A stretch of 41,389 nucleotides of DNA from Bacteriovoracaceae bacterium UBA4573 (GTDB lineage Bacteria; Bdellovibrionota; UBA1018; UBA923), in assembly GCA_002387735.1 (NCBI GenBank), contig DGKJ01000010.1, positions 1-41,389 of the forward strand. The letters are read 5' to 3'. Positions 16,664-26,116 of the stretch are shown one piece after another. Every line of letters starts with the position of its first letter. Position 1 is the stretch's first letter. The position numbers and the translations under genes are program-made. The notes below the pieces were generated by a model. It was not told where the DNA came from and did not search any database. It worked only from the letters and a program-made list of their open reading frames with translations.

Positions 16664-17740
16664 ATGGCCTCAAAATACACGAGTATTGGTGGCCAGGCTG
16701 TCATTGAAGGCGTCATGATGCGATCACCGCATTATCTCGCCGTTGCGTTGCGCACAATGGATCAATCGATCGTCATTCGTGAACAACGTTGGAAGGGAAT
16801 CGCGGACCGGTTCCCTATTTTCAAAAAGCCCTTTTTGCGCGGGGTTTGTACTCTAATTGAGTCGATGTGGAATGGCGTCGAAGCCCTGAGTTACTCGGCC
16901 AACCGAGCAATGGCCGAAGAAGAAGCGGCGAAGGCCAAGAGTTCCAACAAAAGCATTTCCGAGAGCGATAAACCCCTGTCTTCGTTGGCCATCGCGACAA
17001 GCATTTTCTTCGCGTTCGCTATGGGCATGGGGCTTTTTGTGGCATTGCCTCATGTACTTGCTCTTTGGATTGGAAGTGCGGGCCTATTTCAAGAAGGTGT
17101 GCAAAATCCAGTATTTCACATAGTAGATGGCGTGATTAAAGTCGCAGTGTTGGTGGCCTACATCTACCTCATCGCACTAATGAAAGACATTAAACGGGTG
17201 TTTCAATATCATGGCGCAGAACACAAGAGTATCGCCGCTTTCGAGGCGGGCCACGATCTAACTATCGAAAATGCTCGAAAATACTCTACACTACACCCTC
17301 GCTGTGGCACTTCGTTTCTGCTATTTTTAATGATCAATAGCATTCTAATATTCTCCATCGCATTTCCAGTTCTGGGCTTAACTAAACTTTCGGACATTGC
17401 GTTTCTTAATCATGTTTTAATGGTTTTAGTAAAAATAGTTCTAATGGTTCCGGTAGCGGCGATTAGTTATGAGTTTATTCGGTTAAGCGCCAATCACATG
17501 GACAAGCTTTTCTTCAAAATTTTAATTGCTCCCGGTCTATTGCTACAGAGACTCACCACACGTGAGCCCGACGACAGTCAACTCGAAATCGCGCTCGCTT
17601 CATTGCGTGCGGTTCTTGCTTTGGAAAAAGCAAATGACACATCCTCGATCAATCATGGGGGCACTCCTTCCGAAAAAACTTACCATCAACTCTCCGAAGT
17701 CGCGTTCGCACCGGCGGCGGTTTCTGAATTTCCAGGTTAA
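16664..17740 (+). CDS. DUF1385 (YqhQ-like) membrane protein
   Basis: The 358-residue protein belongs to the DUF1385/YqhQ family, whose role is unknown. Seen directly are the opening 'SIGGQAVIEGVMMRSP', the RGVCTLIESMWNGVEALSYSAN segment, and about four membrane spans (near 110-137, 149-172, 216-238 and 246-270). The central block 'RVFQYHGAEHKSIAAFE' to 'HPRCGTSFLLFL' contains conserved His and Cys residues that could bind metal. A C-terminal tail of about 60 residues is polar. It lies between rpmE and prfA with gaps of ten and two bases, an order known from many bacteria, so a link to translation or envelope synthesis is possible but unproved. Confidence 0.88.
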   Translation: MASKYTSIGGQAVIEGVMMRSPHYLAVALRTMDQSIVIREQRWKGIADRFPIFKKPFLRGVCTLIESMWNGVEALSYSANRAMAEEEAAKAKSSNKSISESDKPLSSLAIATSIFFAFAMGMGLFVALPHVLALWIGSAGLFQEGVQNPVFHIVDGVIKVAVLVAYIYLIALMKDIKRVFQYHGAEHKSIAAFEAGHDLTIENARKYSTLHPRCGTSFLLFLMINSILIFSIAFPVLGLTKLSDIAFLNHVLMVLVKIVLMVPVAAISYEFIRLSANHMDKLFFKILIAPGLLLQRLTTREPDDSQLEIALASLRAVLALEKANDTSSINHGGTPSEKTYHQLSEVAFAPAAVSEFPG

Positions 17741-17742
17741 CC

Positions 17743-18819
17743 ATGGACCTATTGTATAAACTTGCAGACGTAGAAAAAAAATTTGAAGTACTGGAAGGGC
17801 GCCTCTCTGACCCGTCACTCGCAAATAAACCTCAAGAGTTTCGCGAGTTGTCGAAAGAGCGAGCGTCGCTTGTGGACCTGGTTGAGACCTTTCGTCGCTA
17901 TAAAATCGTTACTAAGCAAATTGCGGACAATAAGGCCTTACTGCAAGAGTCGGACGACGACTTTCGCGCCATGGCTAAAATAGAGCTCGACACCCTAGAA
18001 CCCGAGCTCCACGCACTCGAAGAGCAGCTCAAAGTTTTATTACTTCCCAAAGACCCGAACGACGACAAAAACATTATTCTCGAAATTCGCGCGGGGGCGG
18101 GCGGCGAAGAAGCCGCACTTTTTGCAGGCCAACTCTACCGCGTTTATGAAAAGTACTCGGCCTCCCAAGGCTGGCGAGTGGAACTTTTAAGCGCAAATCC
18201 AACTGGTCTTGGCGGTTTTAAAGAAATCATCGGAATGATCACCGGTCATAAAGTATATAGTAAACTCAAGTTTGAAGCCGGCGTACATCGCGTGCAGCGG
18301 GTGCCAAAAACCGAAGCCCAAGGACGAATTCACACCTCAACCGTTACGGTCGCAATTTTGGCAGAAGCGGAAGAAGTTGAAATCTCAATCAATCCGGCAG
18401 ATCTAAGAATTGACGTGTTTCGCGCTGGAGGCCCGGGTGGACAGTCGGTAAATACAACCGATTCGGCAGTTCGTATTACGCACATACCGACTGGAGTGGT
18501 TGTTTCGTGCCAAGATGAGAAGAGCCAACACAAGAACAAAGACAAAGCCATGCGCATTTTACGGGCGCGTATTCTTGAGGCTGAACAGGAAAAAGCAGCG
18601 GCTCTTCGAGCTGACGAACGACGTAGCATGGTCGGTACTGGCGATCGCAGCGAACGCATTCGAACCTACAACTTTCCGCAGTCTCGGGTAACCGATCACC
18701 GCATTGGAGTAACTCTGCACCAACTCGACGATGTAATGGAAGGCCACATTGACGAACTGATCAATGCGTTGGTCTCGAATCATCAAGCGGAACTGCTCAA
18801 ACAAGAAAGTGCAGTTTGA
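17743..18819 (+). CDS. prfA: Peptide chain release factor RF1
   Basis: RF1 reads UAA and UAG stop codons and triggers peptide release. The 358-residue protein carries the GGQ hydrolysis motif (about 232-234, in RAGGPGGQSVNTTDSA). The PxT-type recognition tripeptide is PKT (about 188-190), as in RF1, where RF2 has SPF. Its ATG lies two bases after the DUF1385 stop, and prmC, whose product methylates the GGQ glutamine, follows after three bases. Confidence 0.97.
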   Translation: MDLLYKLADVEKKFEVLEGRLSDPSLANKPQEFRELSKERASLVDLVETFRRYKIVTKQIADNKALLQESDDDFRAMAKIELDTLEPELHALEEQLKVLLLPKDPNDDKNIILEIRAGAGGEEAALFAGQLYRVYEKYSASQGWRVELLSANPTGLGGFKEIIGMITGHKVYSKLKFEAGVHRVQRVPKTEAQGRIHTSTVTVAILAEAEEVEISINPADLRIDVFRAGGPGGQSVNTTDSAVRITHIPTGVVVSCQDEKSQHKNKDKAMRILRARILEAEQEKAAALRADERRSMVGTGDRSERIRTYNFPQSRVTDHRIGVTLHQLDDVMEGHIDELINALVSNHQAELLKQESAV

Positions 18820-18822
18820 CTT

Positions 18823-19653
18823 GTGGTTACCACGCTAATTCCACCCCATGAAAGACGCATACTCGAAGCTCATATTCGCAAAGTACCGCTCCGAGATTTG
18901 GCGCTGGTAACTGACCCGCTCGATGAATATCAAAACCGTGAACTTAAAGAGTTGATTCGTTTACGAATGCAGGGATTGCCGCTTCAGTACTTAACGGGAT
19001 CTCAAGATTTTTTTGGGCGCGAGTTTTATGTAAACACCTCGGTTTTGGTCCCACGACCCGAAACCGAAGGACTCGTAGAACTTGCAATTAATGAGCTTTC
19101 TAAACTCAAACTTTCTACAAACCTTACCGAAATACGAGGACTCGACCTCGGCACGGGCTCTGGTTGCATCGCCGCGACTTTAGCACTCGAAATTCTGGGT
19201 TGCCACGTTATTGCGACAGACTGCTGTAGTGAAGCACTCGGAGTTGCCGCAGAAAACTTGCGGCGACTTAGAGTGAACAATGTCACATTATTAGAAGTAG
19301 GCACCCCTCCGACACTTAGCGATTATCAAACTCTTGGAGACCTTGATTTTATAATTAGCAATCCGCCTTATTTAGTTGAAAGCGACGAAGTTGCCACCGA
19401 CGTAAGACATCACGAGCCGGAATCAGCCTTGTACGCCCCCGACGGCCAACCCTTTCTCTTTTATGAAATGCTCATTGAATTAGGCCATCAGAAGCTTAAA
19501 AATGATGGCGTTCTAGCATTTGAGGTTCCCCACGAACGAGCTGATGAAATTCTTCAGCTCGTAGAAAAAGCTAGATTCGGTCAAGCTCGTTTGGAAAATG
19601 ATCTAACGGGTCGCCACCGTTACTGTGTGGCCCGAAAAACTATCAGCTTGTAA
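18823..19653 (+). CDS. prmC: Release-factor glutamine methyltransferase PrmC
   Basis: PrmC methylates the Gln of the GGQ motif in RF1 and RF2 using S-adenosylmethionine. The 276-residue protein has an N-terminal helical domain, the SAM-binding motif (GLDLGTGSGCIAATLA) and the substrate-glutamine motif NPPY (in ISNPPYLVE). The start is GTG, three bases after the prfA stop; the position fits the usual family N-terminus. Coupling with prfA matches its function. Confidence 0.95.
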   Translation: MVTTLIPPHERRILEAHIRKVPLRDLALVTDPLDEYQNRELKELIRLRMQGLPLQYLTGSQDFFGREFYVNTSVLVPRPETEGLVELAINELSKLKLSTNLTEIRGLDLGTGSGCIAATLALEILGCHVIATDCCSEALGVAAENLRRLRVNNVTLLEVGTPPTLSDYQTLGDLDFIISNPPYLVESDEVATDVRHHEPESALYAPDGQPFLFYEMLIELGHQKLKNDGVLAFEVPHERADEILQLVEKARFGQARLENDLTGRHRYCVARKTISL

Positions 19654-19684
19654 CTCGTATCGCTGATCGATACTTTAAGGGCTT

Positions 19685-20962
19685 ATGGATCAACTCGTCA
19701 TTCAAGGTGGCCGGAAGATTTCTGGAATCGTCAGTGCAAGGGGCGCAAAAAATGCCGCTCTTCCGATCTTATTTGCGACGCTATTGTCAGATCGAGAATG
19801 CACAATCGAAAATGTCCCGAACCTTGCAGATATCTCCACTACCTTAAAAATTCTGAGGCAAATGGGAGTTGAAACCACCTACGATCCCACAACTCGGTTG
19901 GCCACCATTCGCGCAAAAACGGTCACCAGTCCGATCGCACCCTACGAATTAGTAAGAACGATGCGCGCCTCTGTTTTGGTTCTAGGTCCTCTTGTCGCTC
20001 GTTTCGGACAGGCAAAAGTGTCGCTTCCTGGTGGTTGCAGCATAGGTGCTCGGCCAGTGAACCTTCACTTGATGGCATTAGAAAAAATGGGCGCCACGAT
20101 CGAAATCGCGGAAGGTTATATTCACGCCCGTTGTAGGTCACTTAAGGGGGCGGAAATTGAGTTTCCTCAAATTTCGGTCGGCGCTACCGAAAACACTATT
20201 ATGGCCGCGGTTCTTGCCAATGGCAGAACCATTATTAAAAATGCAGCACGCGAACCAGAGATTACAGACCTCGCGAAATTTCTCAATTCGATAGGCGCTA
20301 AAATTCAGGGCGCTGGAACAGCTACAATCGAAATAGAAGGAGTTGAAAAACTCCACGCCGGAAGTCACCGAGTAGTTTCAGACCGTATCGAAGCAGGGAC
20401 CTACTTAATCGCGGGGGCCATAACTGAAGGCGACGTTACAGTGGAAAATATCGACGAAGACCTACTTGGGGCCTTTGCTTCCAAACTCCGAAGCTCGGGG
20501 TGCGATCTAACTAAAAATGGAACAGGCCTGCGCGTTCGTGGAGCCAGAAAAATATTACCTGTTAGCTTTTTCACGGAACCATTTCCTGGCTTTGCCACAG
20601 ATATGCAAGCCCAGTTCATGGCGCTTTTGACCATGGCTCACGGCGTTTCAGTGGTTACGGAAAACATTTTCGAAAATCGATTCATGCATGTTGCGGAATT
20701 ACTGCGATTGGGTGCAAAAATCGCAGTTGCTGGAAACAAGGCTACAATCGAGGGGCTAGGCGACTCCGGACGCTATCTTTCAGGGGCATCCGTGATGGCA
20801 ACTGACCTGCGCGCGAGCGCCTGTTTGGTGCTCGCCGGCTTAGCGGCCAAGGGTGAAACCACGGTTAAACGTATTTACCATTTGGACCGAGGCTACGAGC
20901 GCATGGAAGAGAATCTTACTGCCCTCGGAGCCGAAATTCGGCGAGAAAAGGACCCAGACTAA
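19685..20962 (+). CDS. murA: UDP-N-acetylglucosamine 1-carboxyvinyltransferase MurA
   Basis: MurA transfers enolpyruvate from PEP to UDP-GlcNAc, the first committed step of peptidoglycan synthesis. The 425-residue protein has the typical opening (IQGGRKISG, SARGAKNAALPILFATLL) and an active-site Cys at about 118 in PGGCSIGARPV, the form that fosfomycin alkylates. Also visible are 'SVGATENTIMAAVLA' and a C-terminal DLRASACLVLAGLAA. It lies 31 bases after prmC, and its TAA overlaps the start of the HIT gene (TAATG). Confidence 0.96.
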   Translation: MDQLVIQGGRKISGIVSARGAKNAALPILFATLLSDRECTIENVPNLADISTTLKILRQMGVETTYDPTTRLATIRAKTVTSPIAPYELVRTMRASVLVLGPLVARFGQAKVSLPGGCSIGARPVNLHLMALEKMGATIEIAEGYIHARCRSLKGAEIEFPQISVGATENTIMAAVLANGRTIIKNAAREPEITDLAKFLNSIGAKIQGAGTATIEIEGVEKLHAGSHRVVSDRIEAGTYLIAGAITEGDVTVENIDEDLLGAFASKLRSSGCDLTKNGTGLRVRGARKILPVSFFTEPFPGFATDMQAQFMALLTMAHGVSVVTENIFENRFMHVAELLRLGAKIAVAGNKATIEGLGDSGRYLSGASVMATDLRASACLVLAGLAAKGETTVKRIYHLDRGYERMEENLTALGAEIRREKDPD

Positions 20963-21324
20963 TGGAACCAAGCCAGACTGACTGCATTTTCTGTAAGATC
21001 GTCGCTGGTACTATCCCGGCAAAAATAATTGAACAAAACGAACACGCGATGGCTTTTTTGGACCTCCAACCGCAGGCTCCTTTTCATGGGTTGGTCATTC
21101 CCAAAATGCACGTGGCTAGTTTGAATCAGATAACACCAAGTGAGCGCAGGTTAATTTTACCGGAGCTTTATGAAATGGCCGATCAAGTGGCTATCAAACA
21201 CGGCTTCAGAGAAGACGGCTACCGCTGCGTGATCAATAATCAGGCGCTTGCCGGCCAAAGCGTTTTTCACCTCCATCTACACGTGTTGGGTGGAGGAAAA
21301 TTAAAAGGCTCTTTTGGTCAATGA
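20962..21324 (+). CDS. hinT: HIT-family nucleotide hydrolase (HinT-like)
   Basis: The 120-residue protein has the histidine triad HLHLHVLGG near its C-terminus and an N-terminal CIFCKIVAG, typical of HinT-type purine phosphoramidases. The Asp-Leu-Gln-Pro-Gln-Ala segment before 'HGLVIPKMHV' is normal. It overlaps murA by one base and the convergent Gfo/Idh gene by seven. HinT homologues are often found beside housekeeping operons, so position gives no further clue. Confidence 0.9.
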   Translation: MEPSQTDCIFCKIVAGTIPAKIIEQNEHAMAFLDLQPQAPFHGLVIPKMHVASLNQITPSERRLILPELYEMADQVAIKHGFREDGYRCVINNQALAGQSVFHLHLHVLGGGKLKGSFGQ

Positions 21325-22376
21325 CCCAACCGCGATCCGAGACTGTCTTTCTTTAAAAACACTTCGCGTCCGGATTCGGCCGACGCATAAATTGCGCTAA
21401 TTAACTCTAGCGATCGCCGCCCTTCTTTCCCATCGACGAGGGCTTCGGCCTTCTTACGAAGCGTATCTACTACGTTTTGATAGTAATTATGATGGCCAAA
21501 CCCATATACACTCGGGGGATTCGAACTGAATTTATTTTTTACTTCGACGTCTTCTGGTCGGACATCTACAAAATTAAAGTGCCTAATTTCGTTCACCGCA
21601 AATCCGGCGATTTCAACGCTCCCGCGTTCTCCTAAAATACTAAGACTACCTTCAAGATCCTTCGGACGGGTCGCCGTGGTCGCTTCTATGAGACCGAGCG
21701 CTCCACTAACAAATTTCAATATAACAAGGCCGGTGTCTTCGCACTCTATGTCGACTAAATGAGTTGCAGTTTTCGCGAGTACTGATTCCACGTCGCCCAT
21801 ACACCACTCGAGCAAATCAATGTGGTGACTTGCTTGATTAGCGAATACCCCACCGTCTTGGGCCCATGTTCCTCGCCATTCGTCTTGATCGTAATATTTT
21901 TGATCGCGACACCAACGCACGCGAGTTGTTCCAAGTACTAGTTTTCCAAATCGCCCCTCATCTAAAGCCTGACGCAAGGCCAAAACGGGGAGGTTGTAGC
22001 GATTCTGTTTCACCACAAAAAGCCGAACTTGGTTACGTATTGAAGCCTCGATCATGCGATCTGCGTCTTCCAAAAGAAGTGCCATGGGTTTTTCAACCAC
22101 CACATGTTTTCCGGCATTCATCGCCGCCACTGCGTGATCTGCATGCATGCCACTTGGAGTGCATACTGAGAGCACGTCAAACTGACCCCATGAAAGCAGT
22201 TCCTCCAGTGAATCAAAAGCCTTGATGGCATTTTTTTCGGCATAGGACTTAGCACGATCTGGAAGCCGATCTGCGCAAGCTACGAGGCTAACTCCATCAA
22301 TTTTTTTTAAACTATCAGCGTGTTTCGGCGCAATTCTACCACAGCCCAATACTGCAAAACGAAACGACGAGGTCAT
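21318..22376 (-). CDS. Gfo/Idh/MocA-family oxidoreductase (nucleotide-sugar type)
   Basis: The 352-residue NAD(P)-dependent oxidoreductase has a Rossmann opening (FAVLGCGRIAPKH), the EKPMAL motif with its catalytic-type Lys, and a C-terminal domain with 'GGVFANQASHHIDLLEW'. That His-rich segment and the GDVES sequence resemble dehydrogenases that oxidise the C3 hydroxyl of UDP-sugars (WlbA/WbpB-like). Its start overlaps the end of the DegT aminotransferase gene by four bases (ATGA), and such pairs make 3-amino sugars. The exact substrate cannot be fixed. It is a paralogue of the gene at 37051-38058, but clearly diverged. Confidence 0.85.
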   Translation of the reverse strand: MTSSFRFAVLGCGRIAPKHADSLKKIDGVSLVACADRLPDRAKSYAEKNAIKAFDSLEELLSWGQFDVLSVCTPSGMHADHAVAAMNAGKHVVVEKPMALLLEDADRMIEASIRNQVRLFVVKQNRYNLPVLALRQALDEGRFGKLVLGTTRVRWCRDQKYYDQDEWRGTWAQDGGVFANQASHHIDLLEWCMGDVESVLAKTATHLVDIECEDTGLVILKFVSGALGLIEATTATRPKDLEGSLSILGERGSVEIAGFAVNEIRHFNFVDVRPEDVEVKNKFSSNPPSVYGFGHHNYYQNVVDTLRKKAEALVDGKEGRRSLELISAIYASAESGREVFLKKDSLGSRLGH

Positions 22377-23521
22377 AAATTTCGTACCGCCTCGATTAGA
22401 ACTTCTGATACGTAATCTACGTCGTCGAGTGACATAAGCGGGTCGATAGGCAGACTCAACACCTCGCGACTTACGCGCTCAGCTTGTTCAGTTTTTCGTC
22501 GAAATTGTTTAAATGCGGGCTGTTCACTCAAGGCGACCGGATAGTGAATACCCGTTTCTATCCCGCTTTTCCCAAGCAATTCGATTACCCGCGCCCGCCA
22601 CTTGTTCGTCTGCGGGTTAGAATCGTCTACGATTCGAACAACAAAGTTATGAAAAACGTGATTTTGCTCATCCTTGGGACGAGCTAGCAATCGAAGCGGC
22701 TGCTCGGCTTTTTCCAAGTTCTCGAAATAACGCTGCGCGAGTGTTCGCCGTTTTAGAGTCCACTCTGATAGATATTTTAGTTTTACTGACAAAAATGCGG
22801 CCTGAAGGCCATCTAACCTCGAGTTACGCCCAACACTAGTGTGCAAATATTTTTCGGTCCGACCGTGATCTCTTAGTGAAACAACTCTCTCTGCAATATG
22901 CCCGCTATTGGTCACAATCGCTCCGGCGTCACCCAATGCACCTAGGTTTTTGCCAGGGTAAAAACTAAAGGTGCCCGCGGCACCGAAACCACCTACGTGG
23001 CGCCCTTGAACTAGTGCTCCGTGAGCCTGTGCACAATCTTCTATCCATTCTAGCCGATGAGTCTTTGCAAAATCCGCCAACTCGGGCAATCGGTCGGCCA
23101 ATCCATGCAGGGGAACAGAAATAAACGCCTTAGCTTTCGCGTTCGTACTTCCAAGTGCTTCTTCGAAGTGACGCTCAGTCGCACAGAGCGTATCGGGCGA
23201 AATATCCACAAAAACCGGTACAGCACCTACGTTGAGAACCGCCTCTGCAGTAGCTGCAAATGTCATTGCAGGAACCAATACCGAATCGCCGGAACTGATT
23301 CCTATTGCCTTCAGGGCGATTTCAAGCGCGTCGGTGCCGTTGGCAACTCCAAAACAACGCGGAATTCCTACAAATTTCGAAAAATCCTCTTCAAACTTTC
23401 GAACGTATTTACCCTGAATAAAGGCACTGGACTCAAGCACATCGTCAAACGCCGCATTCAATTCGCTACGAATAGAACGATGTAAACGGGCAAGGTCCTG
23501 AAATTTAATTTCGCGGTTCAT
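22373..23521 (-). CDS. DegT/DnrJ/EryC1-family sugar aminotransferase
   Basis: This 382-residue PLP enzyme transfers an amino group to a keto sugar-nucleotide. The Schiff-base Lys is at about 191 in SFYPGKNLGALGDAGA, the PLP-contact Asp lies in WIEDCAQAHGA, and the N-terminal 'KFQDLARLHRSIRSEL' is the usual opening. It differs from the WbpE-like paralogue at 35374-36501, so it likely makes a different amino sugar. The next gene downstream, a Gfo/Idh dehydrogenase, is translationally coupled, which suggests a dehydrogenase plus aminotransferase pair such as a 3-oxo to 3-amino conversion. Confidence 0.88.
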   Translation of the reverse strand: MNREIKFQDLARLHRSIRSELNAAFDDVLESSAFIQGKYVRKFEEDFSKFVGIPRCFGVANGTDALEIALKAIGISSGDSVLVPAMTFAATAEAVLNVGAVPVFVDISPDTLCATERHFEEALGSTNAKAKAFISVPLHGLADRLPELADFAKTHRLEWIEDCAQAHGALVQGRHVGGFGAAGTFSFYPGKNLGALGDAGAIVTNSGHIAERVVSLRDHGRTEKYLHTSVGRNSRLDGLQAAFLSVKLKYLSEWTLKRRTLAQRYFENLEKAEQPLRLLARPKDEQNHVFHNFVVRIVDDSNPQTNKWRARVIELLGKSGIETGIHYPVALSEQPAFKQFRRKTEQAERVSREVLSLPIDPLMSLDDVDYVSEVLIEAVRNL

Positions 23522-23554
23522 GAAATCCCTACCTTTGGAGTCGCCCGGTTTCGC

Positions 23555-25084
23555 TTACCTAACCTGGGGACGCTTTCCGGTGCAAAGGGCAAGGTACAGC
23601 AACCATGGGGTGACATACAATAAGAAGGTTTGAACCAAGATGCGCTGCGAAAATACGGGATAAAGTTCAAGAAACTTGCGCGGCAACTTAGCGGTAGCAC
23701 CCAAAGCTTCAGCTCCCAGATACACTAAATAGGCGGGGCCCCCCTTCAATATCGACTGCGCGAGGTAGGCGGGTTCAGTTAAAACGACCTTCCAGACCTC
23801 CCACTGGTATTTGAGATTTCCGACATTCTTTTCTCCAAATTCAGTCGTAACACCAGTGAGTATCGTTCCGGGGGTCGCGTCAAAAAGAAGAATCGAAAAC
23901 AACGGTGCTATTCCCGCAAATACCAGACTATAATGTATAGTCTTTGCCGAAAATCCGACCCTTTGCCAAAACAAAGCTAACGAAACACAAAGAATCGGCG
24001 CTGCGGAAAATACAAAATATCGGTAGCCATACCAACTTCCCTGACCTTCCCAAACTACGCACAAATAGAAATTTACCAAAACCGGCACCACCAGAAGATA
24101 AAACCAACGTCGCATTTCTGGTTTCATAAGTGGTATTGAGGCGGCTCCCAGCAAAAGATGGGGGGCCGTATACAAAAGGCCCCAATCTATTCCGAAAATT
24201 ACACTCCACGATCGTTTGATATAAAACCAAGGATCGCGCAACGCCCAAAGAAAATCATTGGTTTCGAAAACTGCATTCGCCCGTACATATCTTTCGCGAT
24301 AGAAAAATTCCGGAAGATATTTGAACAAATAAAAAATCCCCAAAGAACAAGAAATAACAATGAGCGCTCGAAAAATCGTTTTTCTAGTAAGATCCAATTT
24401 CCATCGACTCACGCAAAAAATAAGTAGCGGCCAAAGTAATGCAAATAACACCCCATTTTGTCGAACCATTAAAGCAAGGGAACAAAGCGCAATCGAAAAA
24501 AATAAGGTTTTTCGTCCAGGATCCTTTTTCTGCCAGCGCGATTTGGTCTGAACCTGAACAAAGATAAAAACCAATGCCGTTTGAATCAACAATTCGTAGA
24601 CATGTGAAAAAACAGGTCTTCGATAGGCGTATAAGATTGATCCCGGTAACAGAAGAGCCGCAATAACCGACCACTGCGACGCCCTAGCAGAAACGAAATA
24701 CTGAAGCGTGCGATACATCACAAACATCGCCAACCACGCTGCGACCCCAGATGCGAATATTGCCCCAAATAATGTCCAACTCGAACGAATGTTCTCGGGA
24801 GTTCTTGAGCTAACGATCGGATTATCTGATACTCGGTCCACAATCGAACCCAGCAATGTAAATGGCAAACTTAGCACTGCCGGGCCCAGCCGACTCAGCG
24901 GTGGGACTCGAAATTCGTCGACTGCCTCTTTATCAAAATTGGGATATTCGCCAAAAACCACGGCTGTCGAATAAGCAAAATAAGAATAATCGTCTCCCGG
25001 ATATAACAAACCCGGTCGCTCTAATTGGAAGGGGCGAAACAGGAAAAACATCAAAAGAAAATATACTATTGTCAGTTGGCGCAT
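23555..25084 (-). CDS. Multi-spanning membrane protein, GT-C glycosyltransferase-like
   Basis: The 509-residue protein has about eleven hydrophobic spans. The first periplasmic loop holds an acidic pair (PGDDYSYFAYS), as in GT-C enzymes that use lipid-linked sugars (GT39/GT83-like). I do not recognise a precise family. The ATG start is immediately next to the TAA of the hydroxyacid dehydrogenase gene, with no spacer. In a glycan locus it may transfer a sugar on the periplasmic side of the inner membrane. A polymerase (Wzy-like) role is an alternative, because Wzy proteins are also multi-spanning and poorly conserved. Confidence 0.6.
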   Translation of the reverse strand: MRQLTIVYFLLMFFLFRPFQLERPGLLYPGDDYSYFAYSTAVVFGEYPNFDKEAVDEFRVPPLSRLGPAVLSLPFTLLGSIVDRVSDNPIVSSRTPENIRSSWTLFGAIFASGVAAWLAMFVMYRTLQYFVSARASQWSVIAALLLPGSILYAYRRPVFSHVYELLIQTALVFIFVQVQTKSRWQKKDPGRKTLFFSIALCSLALMVRQNGVLFALLWPLLIFCVSRWKLDLTRKTIFRALIVISCSLGIFYLFKYLPEFFYRERYVRANAVFETNDFLWALRDPWFYIKRSWSVIFGIDWGLLYTAPHLLLGAASIPLMKPEMRRWFYLLVVPVLVNFYLCVVWEGQGSWYGYRYFVFSAAPILCVSLALFWQRVGFSAKTIHYSLVFAGIAPLFSILLFDATPGTILTGVTTEFGEKNVGNLKYQWEVWKVVLTEPAYLAQSILKGGPAYLVYLGAEALGATAKLPRKFLELYPVFSQRILVQTFLLYVTPWLLYLALCTGKRPQVR

Positions 25085-26008
25085 TTAGGTGAATCGCTGA
25101 TTTAATCCGTAAATTGCCGATCGCCCCATGGCGAGCACTGATTCACTAGAGTTTCCACAAATATGCGGAGTACAAATCAGATTCGGCAATGAAAGAAACT
25201 CTAGATCTCGCGGAGGCTCTTCTTCATATACATCTAGTGCTGCGGCGCCAATTATGTTGGCTAAAAGCGCTTTTTTTAAAGCATTCTGATCAACCACCGC
25301 GCCCCGAGAGGTGTTTACTAATAGTGATGATGACTTCATCAATGATAGTCGTTCGGCATTCACTAATTGGCGAGTGAGGGCGGTCAACGGTACGTGCAGA
25401 GACACAATATCGGAATCTCGAAATACTCGATCCAATTCGACCTGCTCAATTCCGTATTTTCTGCAGAAATCAGATCGATCTTCGATATCGTTAGCGATAA
25501 TTTTAGTTCCAAATGGACGAAGTAGCTCCACTAATTTTTGTCCGACGTTTCCTAAGCCAATGATGCCAAGAGTTTTTGAGGACAGCTGAGTTCCGCCATT
25601 TTTAACCCACTCTCCTCGCTTTAAACTTTGGCAGCGAGCAAATAAAGCCCTGCACGACATCAAAATCATTCCAATTGTCTGTTCCGCCACCGAATAAGCA
25701 TTCACACCCGATTTCCAGTAAACTTCGACCCCTGCAACGCGGCATGCGTCAAAATCAATATTGTCGATACCCACTCCATACTTAGAAAGAATTTTAAGGC
25801 GGTCCGACTTCGGCAGCACACTCGAATCAATTTTTTCGACACCGATTATGGCGCCGTCGACGGTTCGAAGTACTTCGGCCGTCTCCTCGCGAGTTAAAGT
25901 TCGCCCTTTTTCATTAAAAACTACGTTCGGGAAGCGGGTGGACAACTCTTTTCTTAAGATATCATTTTGGGAAAATGACGAGGAAGTGACTGCAATTTTA
26001 ACCATCAT
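25085..26008 (-). CDS. D-isomer 2-hydroxyacid dehydrogenase (SerA-like)
   Basis: The 307-residue NAD-dependent enzyme has the family layout: a catalytic domain around a nucleotide-binding domain with GLGNVGQKLVE. Catalytic Arg lies in NTSRGAVVDQ, Glu in LDVYEEEPP, and His in CTPHICGNSSES. It is similar to phosphoglycerate dehydrogenases of the short type, without an ACT domain. No serB or serC is nearby. It is the first gene of a minus-strand run with the GT-C-like protein, aminotransferase and oxidoreductase, so it may make a hydroxy acid that decorates the glycan. There are two adjacent ATG codons at 26008 and 26005; neither has a strong ribosome site. Confidence 0.82.
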   Translation of the reverse strand: MMVKIAVTSSSFSQNDILRKELSTRFPNVVFNEKGRTLTREETAEVLRTVDGAIIGVEKIDSSVLPKSDRLKILSKYGVGIDNIDFDACRVAGVEVYWKSGVNAYSVAEQTIGMILMSCRALFARCQSLKRGEWVKNGGTQLSSKTLGIIGLGNVGQKLVELLRPFGTKIIANDIEDRSDFCRKYGIEQVELDRVFRDSDIVSLHVPLTALTRQLVNAERLSLMKSSSLLVNTSRGAVVDQNALKKALLANIIGAAALDVYEEEPPRDLEFLSLPNLICTPHICGNSSESVLAMGRSAIYGLNQRFT

Positions 26009-26116
26009 ATTTGTGTTATCTCAGACATTTTTAGGCCCGCCAAGGATCAAGTGTGCACCAGATCCTGTCGAAATTGCCCGCTTTTCAAGTTGCTTGTCTT
26101 CACCTATATTCCAACT

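Noticed and set aside
23057..23485. A 142-codon open frame on the plus strand
   Set aside because: It is antisense to the DegT aminotransferase, whose motifs are complete, and its translation is Arg/Cys/Ser rich with no recognisable features.
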